Source: Heliobacteriaceae bacterium (GTDB taxonomy: Bacteria; Bacillota; Desulfitobacteriia; Heliobacteriales; Heliobacteriaceae). From it: a stretch of 51,292 bases of DNA. The notes below the pieces were generated by a model that saw only the letters and a list, made by a program, of their open reading frames with translations, made no database searches and was not told where the DNA came from. The position numbers were made by a program, and so were the translations under genes. Below, piece after piece: positions 1 through 7,138 of the stretch (its first letter is position 1; every line of letters begins with the position of its first letter). The stretch is from the NCBI GenBank assembly GCA_028707535.1, contig JAQWAU010000001.1, forward strand, positions 132,514-183,805, written 5' to 3'.

Positions 1-666
1 GTATTCGAGGCCTGCTATCTTCAAGGCCCCGGTAATCTCCGCCGGCGAAAACCACCGCTGGCAGTGAAATTCCTCAAAACGCTGATAAAAACCAGTCGGC
101 CGGGAAACAAAAAACGTTAAATCCATTTCCACAGACTTGGTTTCCGGCAGGTAAAGATTATACCAAATATAAGCCAGTTCTGCGTCGACCTCGGTAAAAG
201 TGGTATTTGCCACCAAGGTTGCCAACTTGTACTCGGTATGCAGGTCGGCGACTAACACCCCACCCGGTCGCAGCACCTGGGCAATTCGCTGAAAAACTGT
301 TTGGAGATCAGCGGGTGAAGCCAAATAGTTTAAACTGTCCAAAAAACATACCACCGCATCAACCGGCCGGGGCAATGTTACCAGACGCATATCCTGAGCA
401 ATTAACGCCAGCTTACCGGTGGTCAGATACTGTTGGTTCCGGTCGGCACAAACCGCCAGCATGTCCGGGGAAATATCAACACCGGTAACCTGATATCCCT
501 TGGCCAATAAACGACTGGTAATCCCCCCTGTACCACAAGCCAAATCCAAAACCGTTTCCGGTTTGACCTGGTACCGGGTAAAAGCCTGTTCGGCAAAAGT
601 AACCCAACCGGCATAGTCCACATGGGCCATCAGTTGGTCATAGATTAAGGCCAAGGCGCCATACAT
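1..666 (-). CDS. class I SAM-dependent methyltransferase (partial, C-terminus beyond the left edge)
   Basis: The reading frame starts at an ATG at 666, behind a GGAG ribosome-binding site, and stays open to the left edge (222 codons visible, no stop). The protein begins MYGALALIYDQLM. It carries the glycine-rich SAM-binding motif I as VLDLACGTGGIT near residues 40-52, an acidic strand-2 end (VTGVDIS) and a motif resembling LRPGGVLVADLHTEY near 145. This is the Rossmann-type core of small-molecule methyltransferases of the UbiE/Methyltransf_25 kind. Nothing visible identifies the substrate. The gene lies apart from the next minus-strand gene and is separated from it by the plus-strand remnant. 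Methyltransferase family is well supported; specific function is unknown. Confidence 0.85.
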   Translation of the reverse strand, partial: MYGALALIYDQLMAHVDYAGWVTFAEQAFTRYQVKPETVLDLACGTGGITSRLLAKGYQVTGVDISPDMLAVCADRNQQYLTTGKLALIAQDMRLVTLPRPVDAVVCFLDSLNYLASPADLQTVFQRIAQVLRPGGVLVADLHTEYKLATLVANTTFTEVDAELAYIWYNLYLPETKSVEMDLTFFVSRPTGFYQRFEEFHCQRWFSPAEITGALKIAGLEY

Positions 667-771
667 GCACTTCAACTCCGTTTCTGTTTTCTGAGTAATT
701 CCGCCCGGCAAGATGCGCATCCCGGAACGGAGAAGATTTTTTAAGAACAATAATAATTCCACCAACTAATC

Positions 772-963
772 AAAGGAGGACCCGCATGAACCATCATGGT
801 ATATGGCCTTGGCGCCTTGGGAACCGTTTATTCCTGCTTATTGAAACATACCGGCTGGCACCAGGTAACCGGTTTTGCCACCCACCGTATTCCCACCCGG
901 GTTTCCCACCGGATCATGCAGTATTTATGGGGTAAAGTAAACGATGGGTTTAAATTCCCGGCT
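772..963 (+). pseudogene. possible truncated, frameshifted ketopantoate-reductase-type remnant (alternatively a 49-aa small ORF)
   Basis: A near-perfect ribosome-binding site (AAAGGAGG, 772-779) precedes an ATG at 786. Read straight, that ATG gives a 49-residue ORF ending at 935, with no recognisable features. One frame over, from 796, the translation is VYGLGALGTVYSCLL followed by HQVTGFATHR. This resembles the first beta-alpha-beta of a dinucleotide-binding reductase such as the PanE/ApbA family (GxGALGxxY, then a basic end to strand 2). The likeness then fades and the frame runs antisense into the deacetylase gene. The simplest reading is the 5' end of a reductase gene with a frameshift after codon 3 and no 3' part. 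Assignment rests on a short motif only. Confidence 0.35.
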
Positions 964-2073
964 TTAAGGATCGATAACTCCACTTACTGTGCCGAAACCA
1001 TATCCTTGCCGTTGAATTTCCTGAATCACCCGCGGCAAGGCGGTGGCGGTATCCGGTGCGGCATTGTGCATCAGAATAATGGCCCCATTCTGCAACCCGG
1101 CGGCTACCCGTTGGACAACCGCATCCGGGCCGGGATTTTGCCAATCGAGGGTATCGATAGTCCACATTATCGTCCGGTACCCCAAACCGGCAGCAACATC
1201 TAACAAGGTCTGGTCGTATTCGCCGAAAGGTGGCCGGAACAGGCCGGTAGACATCCCGGTAACCGCCCGGATCATCCGGGCCGCTTCGGTAATTTGGGTT
1301 CGCATTTCTACCGGTGGCAACTTAGTCATGTGGGGATGGGTTTGGCTATGGTTGCCAATCTCATGACCGGCTGCCTGGATTTTTTGCAGCAATGCCGGGA
1401 AATTTTCCGCCCAGATCCCGGAAATAAACCAGGTGGCCCGGATCCCGTTTTCCGCCAAAACGGCCAGCAGGGTATCGGTTTGATTGTCACCGTAAGTCGC
1501 ATCAAAAGTTAAAGCAACCGTTTTTTTACCGGGATTACCCCTAAATACCGGTATAGTCAATCCCACCGCCGGGATAAGGATATTTTGCCCAATCTGCAGA
1601 TTAACCGGCTCGATTCCGGGATTCGCCTGGAGGATCAAGGGTACCGTCGTCCGAAATCGGGAGGCCAACGCAAAAATAGTGTCCCCCCGATGAATCGGAT
1701 ACCAAAAATAACCTGGTGGTGGTTGGTTGACCGGCGGCTGGGCTTCCGGAGGCAGCAAAAGCCTTTGCCCGGGAAACAACCTGTTGGGGTCGGCCAGGTT
1801 GTTAAAGGCTGCCAACCGGTTCACAGAAACACCGACTCTTTGACTGATCAGGTAAAGGGTGTCTCCCGGTTGGACAATATAGACCATCGTGCCCGGGGGT
1901 GGCACCGGTGGCTCGGTTTCCTGGACAAAAATCGCCAACTGTTGGCCGGGAACAATGTGGTCCGGATCCTGCAAACCGTTGCGGGCAATAATTTCCTGCG
2001 GGTTTACCCCAAAACGCCGGGCGATTTTATAAACCGTATCCCCGGCTTGCACCATATACGTAATTAAAGGCAT
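964..2073 (-). CDS. triple-LysM polysaccharide deacetylase (NodB-fold, spore/peptidoglycan type)
   Basis: Three LysM repeats (roughly residues 5-50, 63-108 and 122-166, each with a (V/I)xxGDTxxxIAxRxGV-type core) precede a NodB-homology deacetylase domain (about 185-365). Visible catalytic motifs are TFDATYGDN (motif 1), HSQTHPH (metal-binding H-x3-H), RPPFGEYD, TIDTLDW and ILMHNAAP. LysM domains bind peptidoglycan or chitin-like glycans, so the enzyme probably removes N-acetyl groups from cell-wall or cortex glycan at the surface. There is no classical signal peptide; spore-associated LysM proteins often lack one. I chose the ATG at 2073 because AGAGGTGG lies about five bases upstream; a GTG at 2082 overlaps that site. 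Motif 1 departs from the usual TFDDG. Confidence 0.88.
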   Translation of the reverse strand: MPLITYMVQAGDTVYKIARRFGVNPQEIIARNGLQDPDHIVPGQQLAIFVQETEPPVPPPGTMVYIVQPGDTLYLISQRVGVSVNRLAAFNNLADPNRLFPGQRLLLPPEAQPPVNQPPPGYFWYPIHRGDTIFALASRFRTTVPLILQANPGIEPVNLQIGQNILIPAVGLTIPVFRGNPGKKTVALTFDATYGDNQTDTLLAVLAENGIRATWFISGIWAENFPALLQKIQAAGHEIGNHSQTHPHMTKLPPVEMRTQITEAARMIRAVTGMSTGLFRPPFGEYDQTLLDVAAGLGYRTIMWTIDTLDWQNPGPDAVVQRVAAGLQNGAIILMHNAAPDTATALPRVIQEIQRQGYGFGTVSGVIDP

Positions 2074-2152
2074 AAGGGCCACCTCTTTTTTCCGTTCATT
2101 ACTGCCCTTAATATACGCCCATCAAGGTTTAAGTGTTCCGTACAACCACGTT

Positions 2153-3475
2153 TTAGATGCCTGCCCGCTGGTATACCCGGGGCAGTAATTTATTTACCTG
2201 CTTGATTACCTCCCTTGCCCTGATCGTCGTCAACCGGCCCTTTTCATAAACAATCCGACCGTCAACCATCGTCAAGGTCACATCACTGCTGTAGGCCTGG
2301 TACACCAATTGGGCATAAATATCTCCTGCGCTGGGAGTACAGTGCAGTTTACGCAAATCGACCAAGGCCAAATCGGCCTTTTTACCCACTTCCAGCGACC
2401 CGATTTCCGTCGCCAAACCCATGGCTTGGGCACCACCCAGGGTTGCCATCGTAAAAACTTGCCGGGCCGGCAAGGCCTGGGGACCATACCGGACCTTTTG
2501 AATTAACGCGGCAGTGCGCATTTCGGTGAACTGATCAAGGTTATTATTGCAAGGAGCGCCATCCGCCCCTAAAGACACTGGAATCCCCCGGCCCAACATC
2601 GGGCTCACCCGGGCAATTCCGGAGCCTAATTTTAAGTTGCTCGAAGGGCAATGGACCACTTTTACCTGCCGTTTTTGCAGGATGGCGAGCTCTTCCCGAT
2701 TTAGCCAGATGCAATGGGCCAGAATCAAGTCCGGACCAGCCAAACCCAGGTGTTCGAAATAGACCACATTCCGCATTTTCCGCTCCTGCTCAACCAAGGC
2801 TGTTTCTACCCGGTTTTCCGCTGCATGAGTGTGAACCAGCACCTGGTACCGACAGGACAATTCCCTCACCTGGCATAAAAGGTCTTCACTGCACGAAATG
2901 GCGAACCGGGGGGTAAAGGCGTATTTAATCCGGCCATTCTCCCGGTTATGCCATTTTTCCAGAAGATCGACACTTTCTTGCAATGCGGGCGAAGTTGACT
3001 CCCGCAAGCTAGCCGGAACCGCTTCACCCCAATCCATCAGGCATTTCCCGCTAACCGCCCGCAGGCCGGCATCGGCAATCGCCTGAAACACCGCTCCGGT
3101 ATGGTGCACGGTTCCCATATCGATCACGGCGGTAGTGCCCCCCCGGAATAACTCACCAATCCCTAAAAGCACGGAATAATATAAGGATTCCGGATCGTGG
3201 GCCCCTTCTAAGGGCCAAATCCGTTGCTCCAGCCAATCCAGCAAAGCCAGATCGTCAGCTTGACCCCGGAACAGGGTTTGACACAAGTGGACATGGCCTT
3301 GCACCAGCCCGGGAATGGCCACCTGTCCTTTGGCCGAGATAATTCGATCGGCAGGCCCTTGGGTCCTGCCGATCTGTTTTATCCGGTCGTTTTCGATTAG
3401 TATGTCGCCCTCAATCACCTGCCGCTTACCGTTCATGGTGACAATGAGCGCATCCTTGATTAAAATGGTCGCCAT
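2153..3475 (-). CDS. amidohydrolase, adenosine-type deaminase (MTA/SAH/5'-deoxyadenosine deaminase family)
   Basis: A 440-residue metal-dependent deaminase of the TRZ/ATZ subgroup of the amidohydrolase superfamily. Metal and substrate motifs are GLVQGHVHLCQ (about 60-70; HxH), HTHAAE, ILAHCIWL and LGADGAPCNNN (metal Asp), with the usual small beta-sandwich formed by both ends (MATILIKDALIVTMNG and KKADLALVDL). Family members deaminate methylthioadenosine, S-adenosylhomocysteine or 5'-deoxyadenosine to the inosine form, a salvage step useful in cells rich in radical-SAM enzymes; the exact substrate cannot be read from sequence. The ATG at 3475 has GAGGA seven bases upstream; longer starts would run into the preceding gene. 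It lies 10 bp after the PLP enzyme gene, so the two are probably co-transcribed. Confidence 0.85.
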   Translation of the reverse strand: MATILIKDALIVTMNGKRQVIEGDILIENDRIKQIGRTQGPADRIISAKGQVAIPGLVQGHVHLCQTLFRGQADDLALLDWLEQRIWPLEGAHDPESLYYSVLLGIGELFRGGTTAVIDMGTVHHTGAVFQAIADAGLRAVSGKCLMDWGEAVPASLRESTSPALQESVDLLEKWHNRENGRIKYAFTPRFAISCSEDLLCQVRELSCRYQVLVHTHAAENRVETALVEQERKMRNVVYFEHLGLAGPDLILAHCIWLNREELAILQKRQVKVVHCPSSNLKLGSGIARVSPMLGRGIPVSLGADGAPCNNNLDQFTEMRTAALIQKVRYGPQALPARQVFTMATLGGAQAMGLATEIGSLEVGKKADLALVDLRKLHCTPSAGDIYAQLVYQAYSSDVTLTMVDGRIVYEKGRLTTIRAREVIKQVNKLLPRVYQRAGI

Positions 3476-3485
3476 TTGCCGTTCC

Positions 3486-4850
3486 TCATCGGGTTTTGCG
3501 CATCGCGCTGATTTTCGCATCATAAACAGCCACCAGCTTGTATTGTTCATCCCAAAAAGCCTGGTCCCGCAGGGAGTTGAAAAACTCCTGAGTATAACCA
3601 AACCTGCCCCAATCGGCCTCCTTTTTTTTGAACAGTTGTTCTTTAGCCTTAGCCGGACGAAAATCGTAAATTTCATTTTCCTCAGCCTGGAGGAAAATAT
3701 CCCTAATCCATTGCTCCAACACCGTAGTTGTCGCCTCCGGATGACGGCGGTCAAATTTGTCAATCACCGATTGATACCGGTCGAACCCGTCGGTCGCAAC
3801 GGTCACCACATTTTCCCCAGGCCCCAGGGCCAGTTTTTTCGCCAGCTTTATCGCCCCTAAAACGTTACAGATCCCGGAAGGGCCGAAACAATCACACAAA
3901 CCGGCGGCAAATTCCCGGCTCAAACCAAGGTTAACCAAAGAGGCTAAACCATTTTGGAAGATCTTCAAACCTTGCATGGTTTCTTCGCTTTTAACCAGGA
4001 TGATGTAGTCTGTGCCCAGCACATTATGAATCAACATACACAACTGATCACCAATGCCCTCGATCAGGTGAGTGCCAACCCGGCCGTTAGCTAAGGTAGA
4101 ACATTCAAAAGGCTCTAAAACAGCCAACCTGGCTTCAGGATAAACCGTTTTTATCTGATCACCGGCAGCAAGTGTTCCCGAAGAACCCGCCGCTAGGGCA
4201 ATACCGGCGATCCGGCCGTTACCGACATCTTTAACTGCTTCAAGCATACTGTTACCGGTCACATGCCGGTGAAACCGGTAGTTGGGGAACAGTTCAAACT
4301 GCGCCAAGACTTTATTTTTAGGGTCCTGCAACATTTCCTGAACCCGCGCCAAAACCGCTTCCAGCCCTGGCTCATCACCCGGGGTCAATTCCAAACCGCC
4401 ACCATATTTTTTAATCCGGTCAAACCGCTCCTGACTCACATTGTCAGGCATGATCACCACAGCATCGAAACCCAACAGTTTAGCCACATAGGCAGTGCCG
4501 ATCCCGAAGTTGCCTGTGGAAGGGCTAAGAATTGTATGTTCACCGGGCACAATTTCCCCATCGGCCAGCATTTCGATCAAGGTGCTATAAGCCGGACCCA
4601 CCTTGTGCGACCCGGAAGGAAACCCGCAACCCAACAAAACAACAATGTTGGCCGCAACACCGGTCAAAGCGGATGGCAAAACAAGCTTCCGGACCTGGTC
4701 TGTCGCATCCTTCCAGGTTATATTAAACAGGTTGATTGCATCCAACTCGTTTTCGGATAAAGCCCGTAACGCCCTAGCCCGGACCCCGGCATCGACAATT
4801 CCCGGGTCTAGCATTTCTGCATACGAAGGCCCGAAGGGAATCTTCCCCAT
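3486..4850 (-). CDS. PLP-dependent fold-type II enzyme (cysteine synthase/beta-synthase-like, long C-terminus)
   Basis: A 454-residue protein with a tryptophan-synthase-beta-type PLP fold. SGSHKVGPAYSTL (about 80-92) supplies the likely Schiff-base lysine, SPSTGNFGIGTAYVAKLLG is the asparagine loop facing the cofactor, and AAGSSGTLAAG is the phosphate-binding glycine loop. Known members of the fold make or break C-beta bonds of serine, cysteine or threonine derivatives. About 90 residues beyond the usual cysteine synthase length form a charged C-terminal extension ending near DEQYKLVAVYDAKISAM. The ATG at 4850 has TGGAGGA about eight bases upstream. Downstream, 10 bp away, is an adenosine-type deaminase, which hints at SAM-product or sulfur amino acid recycling, but that is inference. 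Substrate unknown. Confidence 0.8.
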   Translation of the reverse strand: MGKIPFGPSYAEMLDPGIVDAGVRARALRALSENELDAINLFNITWKDATDQVRKLVLPSALTGVAANIVVLLGCGFPSGSHKVGPAYSTLIEMLADGEIVPGEHTILSPSTGNFGIGTAYVAKLLGFDAVVIMPDNVSQERFDRIKKYGGGLELTPGDEPGLEAVLARVQEMLQDPKNKVLAQFELFPNYRFHRHVTGNSMLEAVKDVGNGRIAGIALAAGSSGTLAAGDQIKTVYPEARLAVLEPFECSTLANGRVGTHLIEGIGDQLCMLIHNVLGTDYIILVKSEETMQGLKIFQNGLASLVNLGLSREFAAGLCDCFGPSGICNVLGAIKLAKKLALGPGENVVTVATDGFDRYQSVIDKFDRRHPEATTTVLEQWIRDIFLQAEENEIYDFRPAKAKEQLFKKKEADWGRFGYTQEFFNSLRDQAFWDEQYKLVAVYDAKISAMRKTR

Positions 4851-4930
4851 TTTTTCATTCCTCCAGTAAGTAATCTGCAAATCCATCCAACAGATGTTGC
4901 CCGAACGACCGACTGGAGCCGCGAACTAAT

Positions 4931-5293
4931 TTATTGAGCAAATTCACCCAAATTAGACAAGACCGCCTGGGGAGAATCGCCCCACAACCGCTCGAGACTG
5001 TAAAATTCCCGCGTTTCCGCCCGAAAAACGTGGGCGATAACGTCTCCGTAATCCATTAACACCCAATGGGCCTCCCGAAACCCCTCCATACGGAGCAAGG
5101 GCTGTCCGGTTTCGCGCATTTTTTTCTCAATGTTTTGGGTAATGGCGTGGACCTGTGGTGTGGAGTTGCCCGTACAGATAACAAAATAATCAGTAACGCG
5201 AGACTTTTCCCGCAAATCCAGCAGCAAAATGTCCATCGCCTTTTTCTCCGCAGCCGCTTTGGCAATGTGTAAGGCCTTGTCCTTGGCTTCCAT
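4931..5293 (-). CDS. rsfS: ribosome silencing factor RsfS
   Basis: A 120-residue protein of the RsfS/YbeB/Iojap family. These proteins bind ribosomal protein L14 on the 50S subunit and block subunit joining, slowing translation under nutrient limitation. The family core is clear: KKAMDILLLDLREKSRVTDYFVICTGNS (in part), the variable strand with TPQVHAITQNIE, GLxR-type linker, and WVLMDYGDVIAHVF followed by REFYSLERLWGD. Length is typical. It follows yqeK by 10 bp, the standard nadD-yqeK-rsfS neighbourhood of Firmicutes, and is the last gene of that unit; the PLP enzyme gene starts about 80 bp further on. Confidence 0.95.
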   Translation of the reverse strand: MEAKDKALHIAKAAAEKKAMDILLLDLREKSRVTDYFVICTGNSTPQVHAITQNIEKKMRETGQPLLRMEGFREAHWVLMDYGDVIAHVFRAETREFYSLERLWGDSPQAVLSNLGEFAQ

Positions 5294-5303
5294 AAAAACC
5301 GGC

Positions 5304-5945
5304 TCATTCCTCCTTTTGGATGTTCTTTTGGGTCAACAACAATTGGTTCCGCGTGGCCACCGTTAACGGGTGTAATAATATTCCTTGATCTAGGATATAC
5401 CGGATTGACTGTTCCAGGCAAGCGATCATCGCTGAATCGATGGCTGAATTAGCTAAACACCGCACCGTTTCCACTCCCGGATAGTTGCGGTTAGGCTCGG
5501 CTTTATCGGCCACAAAAATAATTTTCGCCAACAGACCCATCTGCGGATTACCAACAGTATGAAACCGAATCGCTTCCAAAATGGCCGGATCCCGGATCCC
5601 ATAATGGTTCCCGGCCCAACAAGCACCCGCCGGCCCGTGCACCAACTCCGCCCAGGTAATTTCCCATGAATCCAGGGATCGGCTTTCTTCCCCCAATTGT
5701 TCTAATTGCTTGGCCAAGGGCCACTCCCTGACGGCATCGTGTAATAACCCGGCAAGCCAAGCTTGATCCGGATCCACCCCGTACCTGACCGCTAACCCGG
5801 CCGCCATCATCGCTGTTCCCAAAACATGGGCAAACCGTCGTCCGGTTAGGCTATTGACCAATTCCTGTTCGATCTCCCGTACATCCACCGGCCTTTCCAT
5901 CCTTTCCGGCAAAGGGTGCCAACGATCCCTCAGGAACCAAATCAA
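5304..5945 (-). CDS. yqeK: YqeK-type HD-domain hydrolase (Ap4A hydrolase family)
   Basis: A 213-residue HD-superfamily protein: RRFAHVLGTAMMA gives the first histidine, LAGLLHDAVREW the HD pair, and VHGPAGACWAG plus IRFHTVGNPQMG the later metal ligands; ADKAEPNRNYPGVE is the conserved YqeK tail motif. YqeK enzymes split diadenosine tetraphosphate symmetrically. The start is uncertain. The longest frame opens with TTG at 5945, with GGGAGG nearby, but that site lies inside a 12-bp terminator hairpin and the TTG is the end of its U-tract. An ATG at 5900 (MERPVDVREIEQELV) would match the family's usual N-terminus better. In this genome an RRM gene separates yqeK from nadD. Confidence 0.9.
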   Translation of the reverse strand: MIWFLRDRWHPLPERMERPVDVREIEQELVNSLTGRRFAHVLGTAMMAAGLAVRYGVDPDQAWLAGLLHDAVREWPLAKQLEQLGEESRSLDSWEITWAELVHGPAGACWAGNHYGIRDPAILEAIRFHTVGNPQMGLLAKIIFVADKAEPNRNYPGVETVRCLANSAIDSAMIACLEQSIRYILDQGILLHPLTVATRNQLLLTQKNIQKEE

Positions 5946-5980
5946 AAAAATTTCCTCCCATCCGGTAACCGGACAGGAGG
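5943..5980 (-). terminator. intrinsic terminator after the RRM gene, overlapping the yqeK start
   Basis: On the minus strand a fully paired 12-bp stem (5969-5980 with 5954-5965, two G-U pairs, loop TTA) is followed by AAA and seven T residues. The yqeK GGGAGG site forms part of the 3' arm (5954-5959) and the possible TTG start sits in the U-tract. The plus strand also has a T-run after the stem (5987-5993), so the hairpin could work in both directions. Confidence 0.75.
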
Positions 5981-6011
5981 GTTAGATTTTTTTCCTTTTT
6001 TTCTGTTGTTT

Positions 6012-6266
6012 TTACTGCGTTACTTGGCGGGGCTTAGCCTCATTTACGGTTAAAGGCCGGCCTTCATATTCAAAGCCGTTTACTGCTTCGATCATCCGTT
6101 CGGCATCTTCATCCGTAACTTCTACAAAACCAAAGCCCCGGGACCGACCGGTTTCCCGGTCCGTTATGATCCGACTAGAAACAACCTCCCCATATGGGGA
6201 AAAAATTTCATTAAGTTGCTCCGGTTTAGCTGACCACGGTAAATTACCAACATATAGAGTTCTCAC
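6012..6266 (-). CDS. single-RRM RNA-binding protein (bacterial Rbp type)
   Basis: An 84-residue protein that is essentially one RNA recognition motif: RNP2 is LYVGNL at residues 4-9, RNP1 is RGFGFVEV near 44-51, and the helices and final strand (GRPLTVNEAKPR) are complete. Bacterial proteins of this size bind single-stranded RNA and in cyanobacteria respond to cold; in Firmicutes the role is poorly known. I chose GTG at 6266 (MRTLYVGNLPW) because GAGGTGA stands about nine bases upstream and the RRM begins at once, as in relatives; the longer frame to 6338 adds 24 unconserved residues. It interrupts the common nadD-yqeK order and has its own strong terminator. Confidence 0.88.
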   Translation of the reverse strand: MRTLYVGNLPWSAKPEQLNEIFSPYGEVVSSRIITDRETGRSRGFGFVEVTDEDAERMIEAVNGFEYEGRPLTVNEAKPRQVTQ

Positions 6267-6365
6267 CAAATTAATTTCACCTCGCAAAATTTTGCCCTGG
6301 TAAGGGACGGGCAACCCCTTTACCCGATCCTTACTCATTATTTATTATTGCCACCGCTGTTCCCG

Positions 6366-7067
6366 TTATGCGTTGGTCTGATATAATCCCACCTCCCGAA
6401 TATAGTTTTCGACTGTTTCCGGAACTAAGTACTTAATCGGCCGGCCAGTGCCCAAACGCCGGCGGATCTCGGTCGAAGAAATTGCTAAACCAGGGATCGC
6501 CAAAAAATGAAACCGGGATACAAACGCCGCCGGCCACTCGTCAATGATAGCCCGCAGTTGATCCCCACCATAACCGGGCCGCGTCACGGCAATAAACTGA
6601 CACTCGTTCAATAGCTCTTCGACCCGATACCAAGTCATAATTTCCAGCAAGGCATCAGCTCCGGTAATAAAATACAACCGGGCATCCGGCCCGTAAAGGG
6701 CCCGAAAAGCCCGCGCGGTGTCAATGGTATACGAACAGCCCGGCCGGTCAATCTCCAGCGGAGAAACCCGAAACCACGGGTTTGAACAGGTGGCCAACTC
6801 CGTCAACCGGTACCGTTCCCGGGGATTGGTTCTTACTAAGCCCCGTTTATGGGGCGGGCAACCCGCAGGTACAAAAACAACCGTCACCAGACCAAAACGG
6901 TGACGGGCCGCTTCCGCAGCGACCAAATGCCCGTAATGTACCGGATCAAATGTCCCCCCCATAATACCGATTGCCTGACCAGCGGTTTCTACCTTTAGTT
7001 TAGGTACCTCAAAGCCAAAAGTAGTATTTACCCACTCATAATCCCGCAAATCAGGCGGTAGTGGCAC
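6366..7067 (-). CDS. nadD: nicotinate-nucleotide adenylyltransferase NadD
   Basis: Transfers AMP from ATP to nicotinate mononucleotide, the penultimate step of NAD synthesis. The nucleotidyltransferase signature GIMGGTFDPVHYGHLVAAE lies near residues 34-52, VPAGCPPHKRG carries the conserved PPHK, and the ISSTEIRRRL motif is near the C-terminus. The 233-residue frame opens with GTG at 7067 and has about 30 residues before the usual beginning of the family (IGIMGGTFDP), with no better start visible in between; a weak GGGG precedes the GTG. The extension may be real or the true start may be a non-obvious codon downstream. It follows proA by about 70 bp. Confidence 0.93.
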   Translation of the reverse strand: MPLPPDLRDYEWVNTTFGFEVPKLKVETAGQAIGIMGGTFDPVHYGHLVAAEAARHRFGLVTVVFVPAGCPPHKRGLVRTNPRERYRLTELATCSNPWFRVSPLEIDRPGCSYTIDTARAFRALYGPDARLYFITGADALLEIMTWYRVEELLNECQFIAVTRPGYGGDQLRAIIDEWPAAFVSRFHFLAIPGLAISSTEIRRRLGTGRPIKYLVPETVENYIREVGLYQTNA

Positions 7068-7138
7068 AACAACCCCATGCGGTCCGGTGATAAAACGCAG
7101 TTTCGTTTTCCTTCACCCCAGAATGCGATCTTCGTAGG

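Noticed and set aside
3315-3860. 181-residue plus-strand frame across the deaminase/PLP enzyme boundary
   Set aside because: Antisense to two clear genes, with no domain or start signal.
4263-4760. 165-residue plus-strand frame inside the PLP enzyme gene
   Set aside because: Antisense shadow; the minus-strand product has the PLP motifs.
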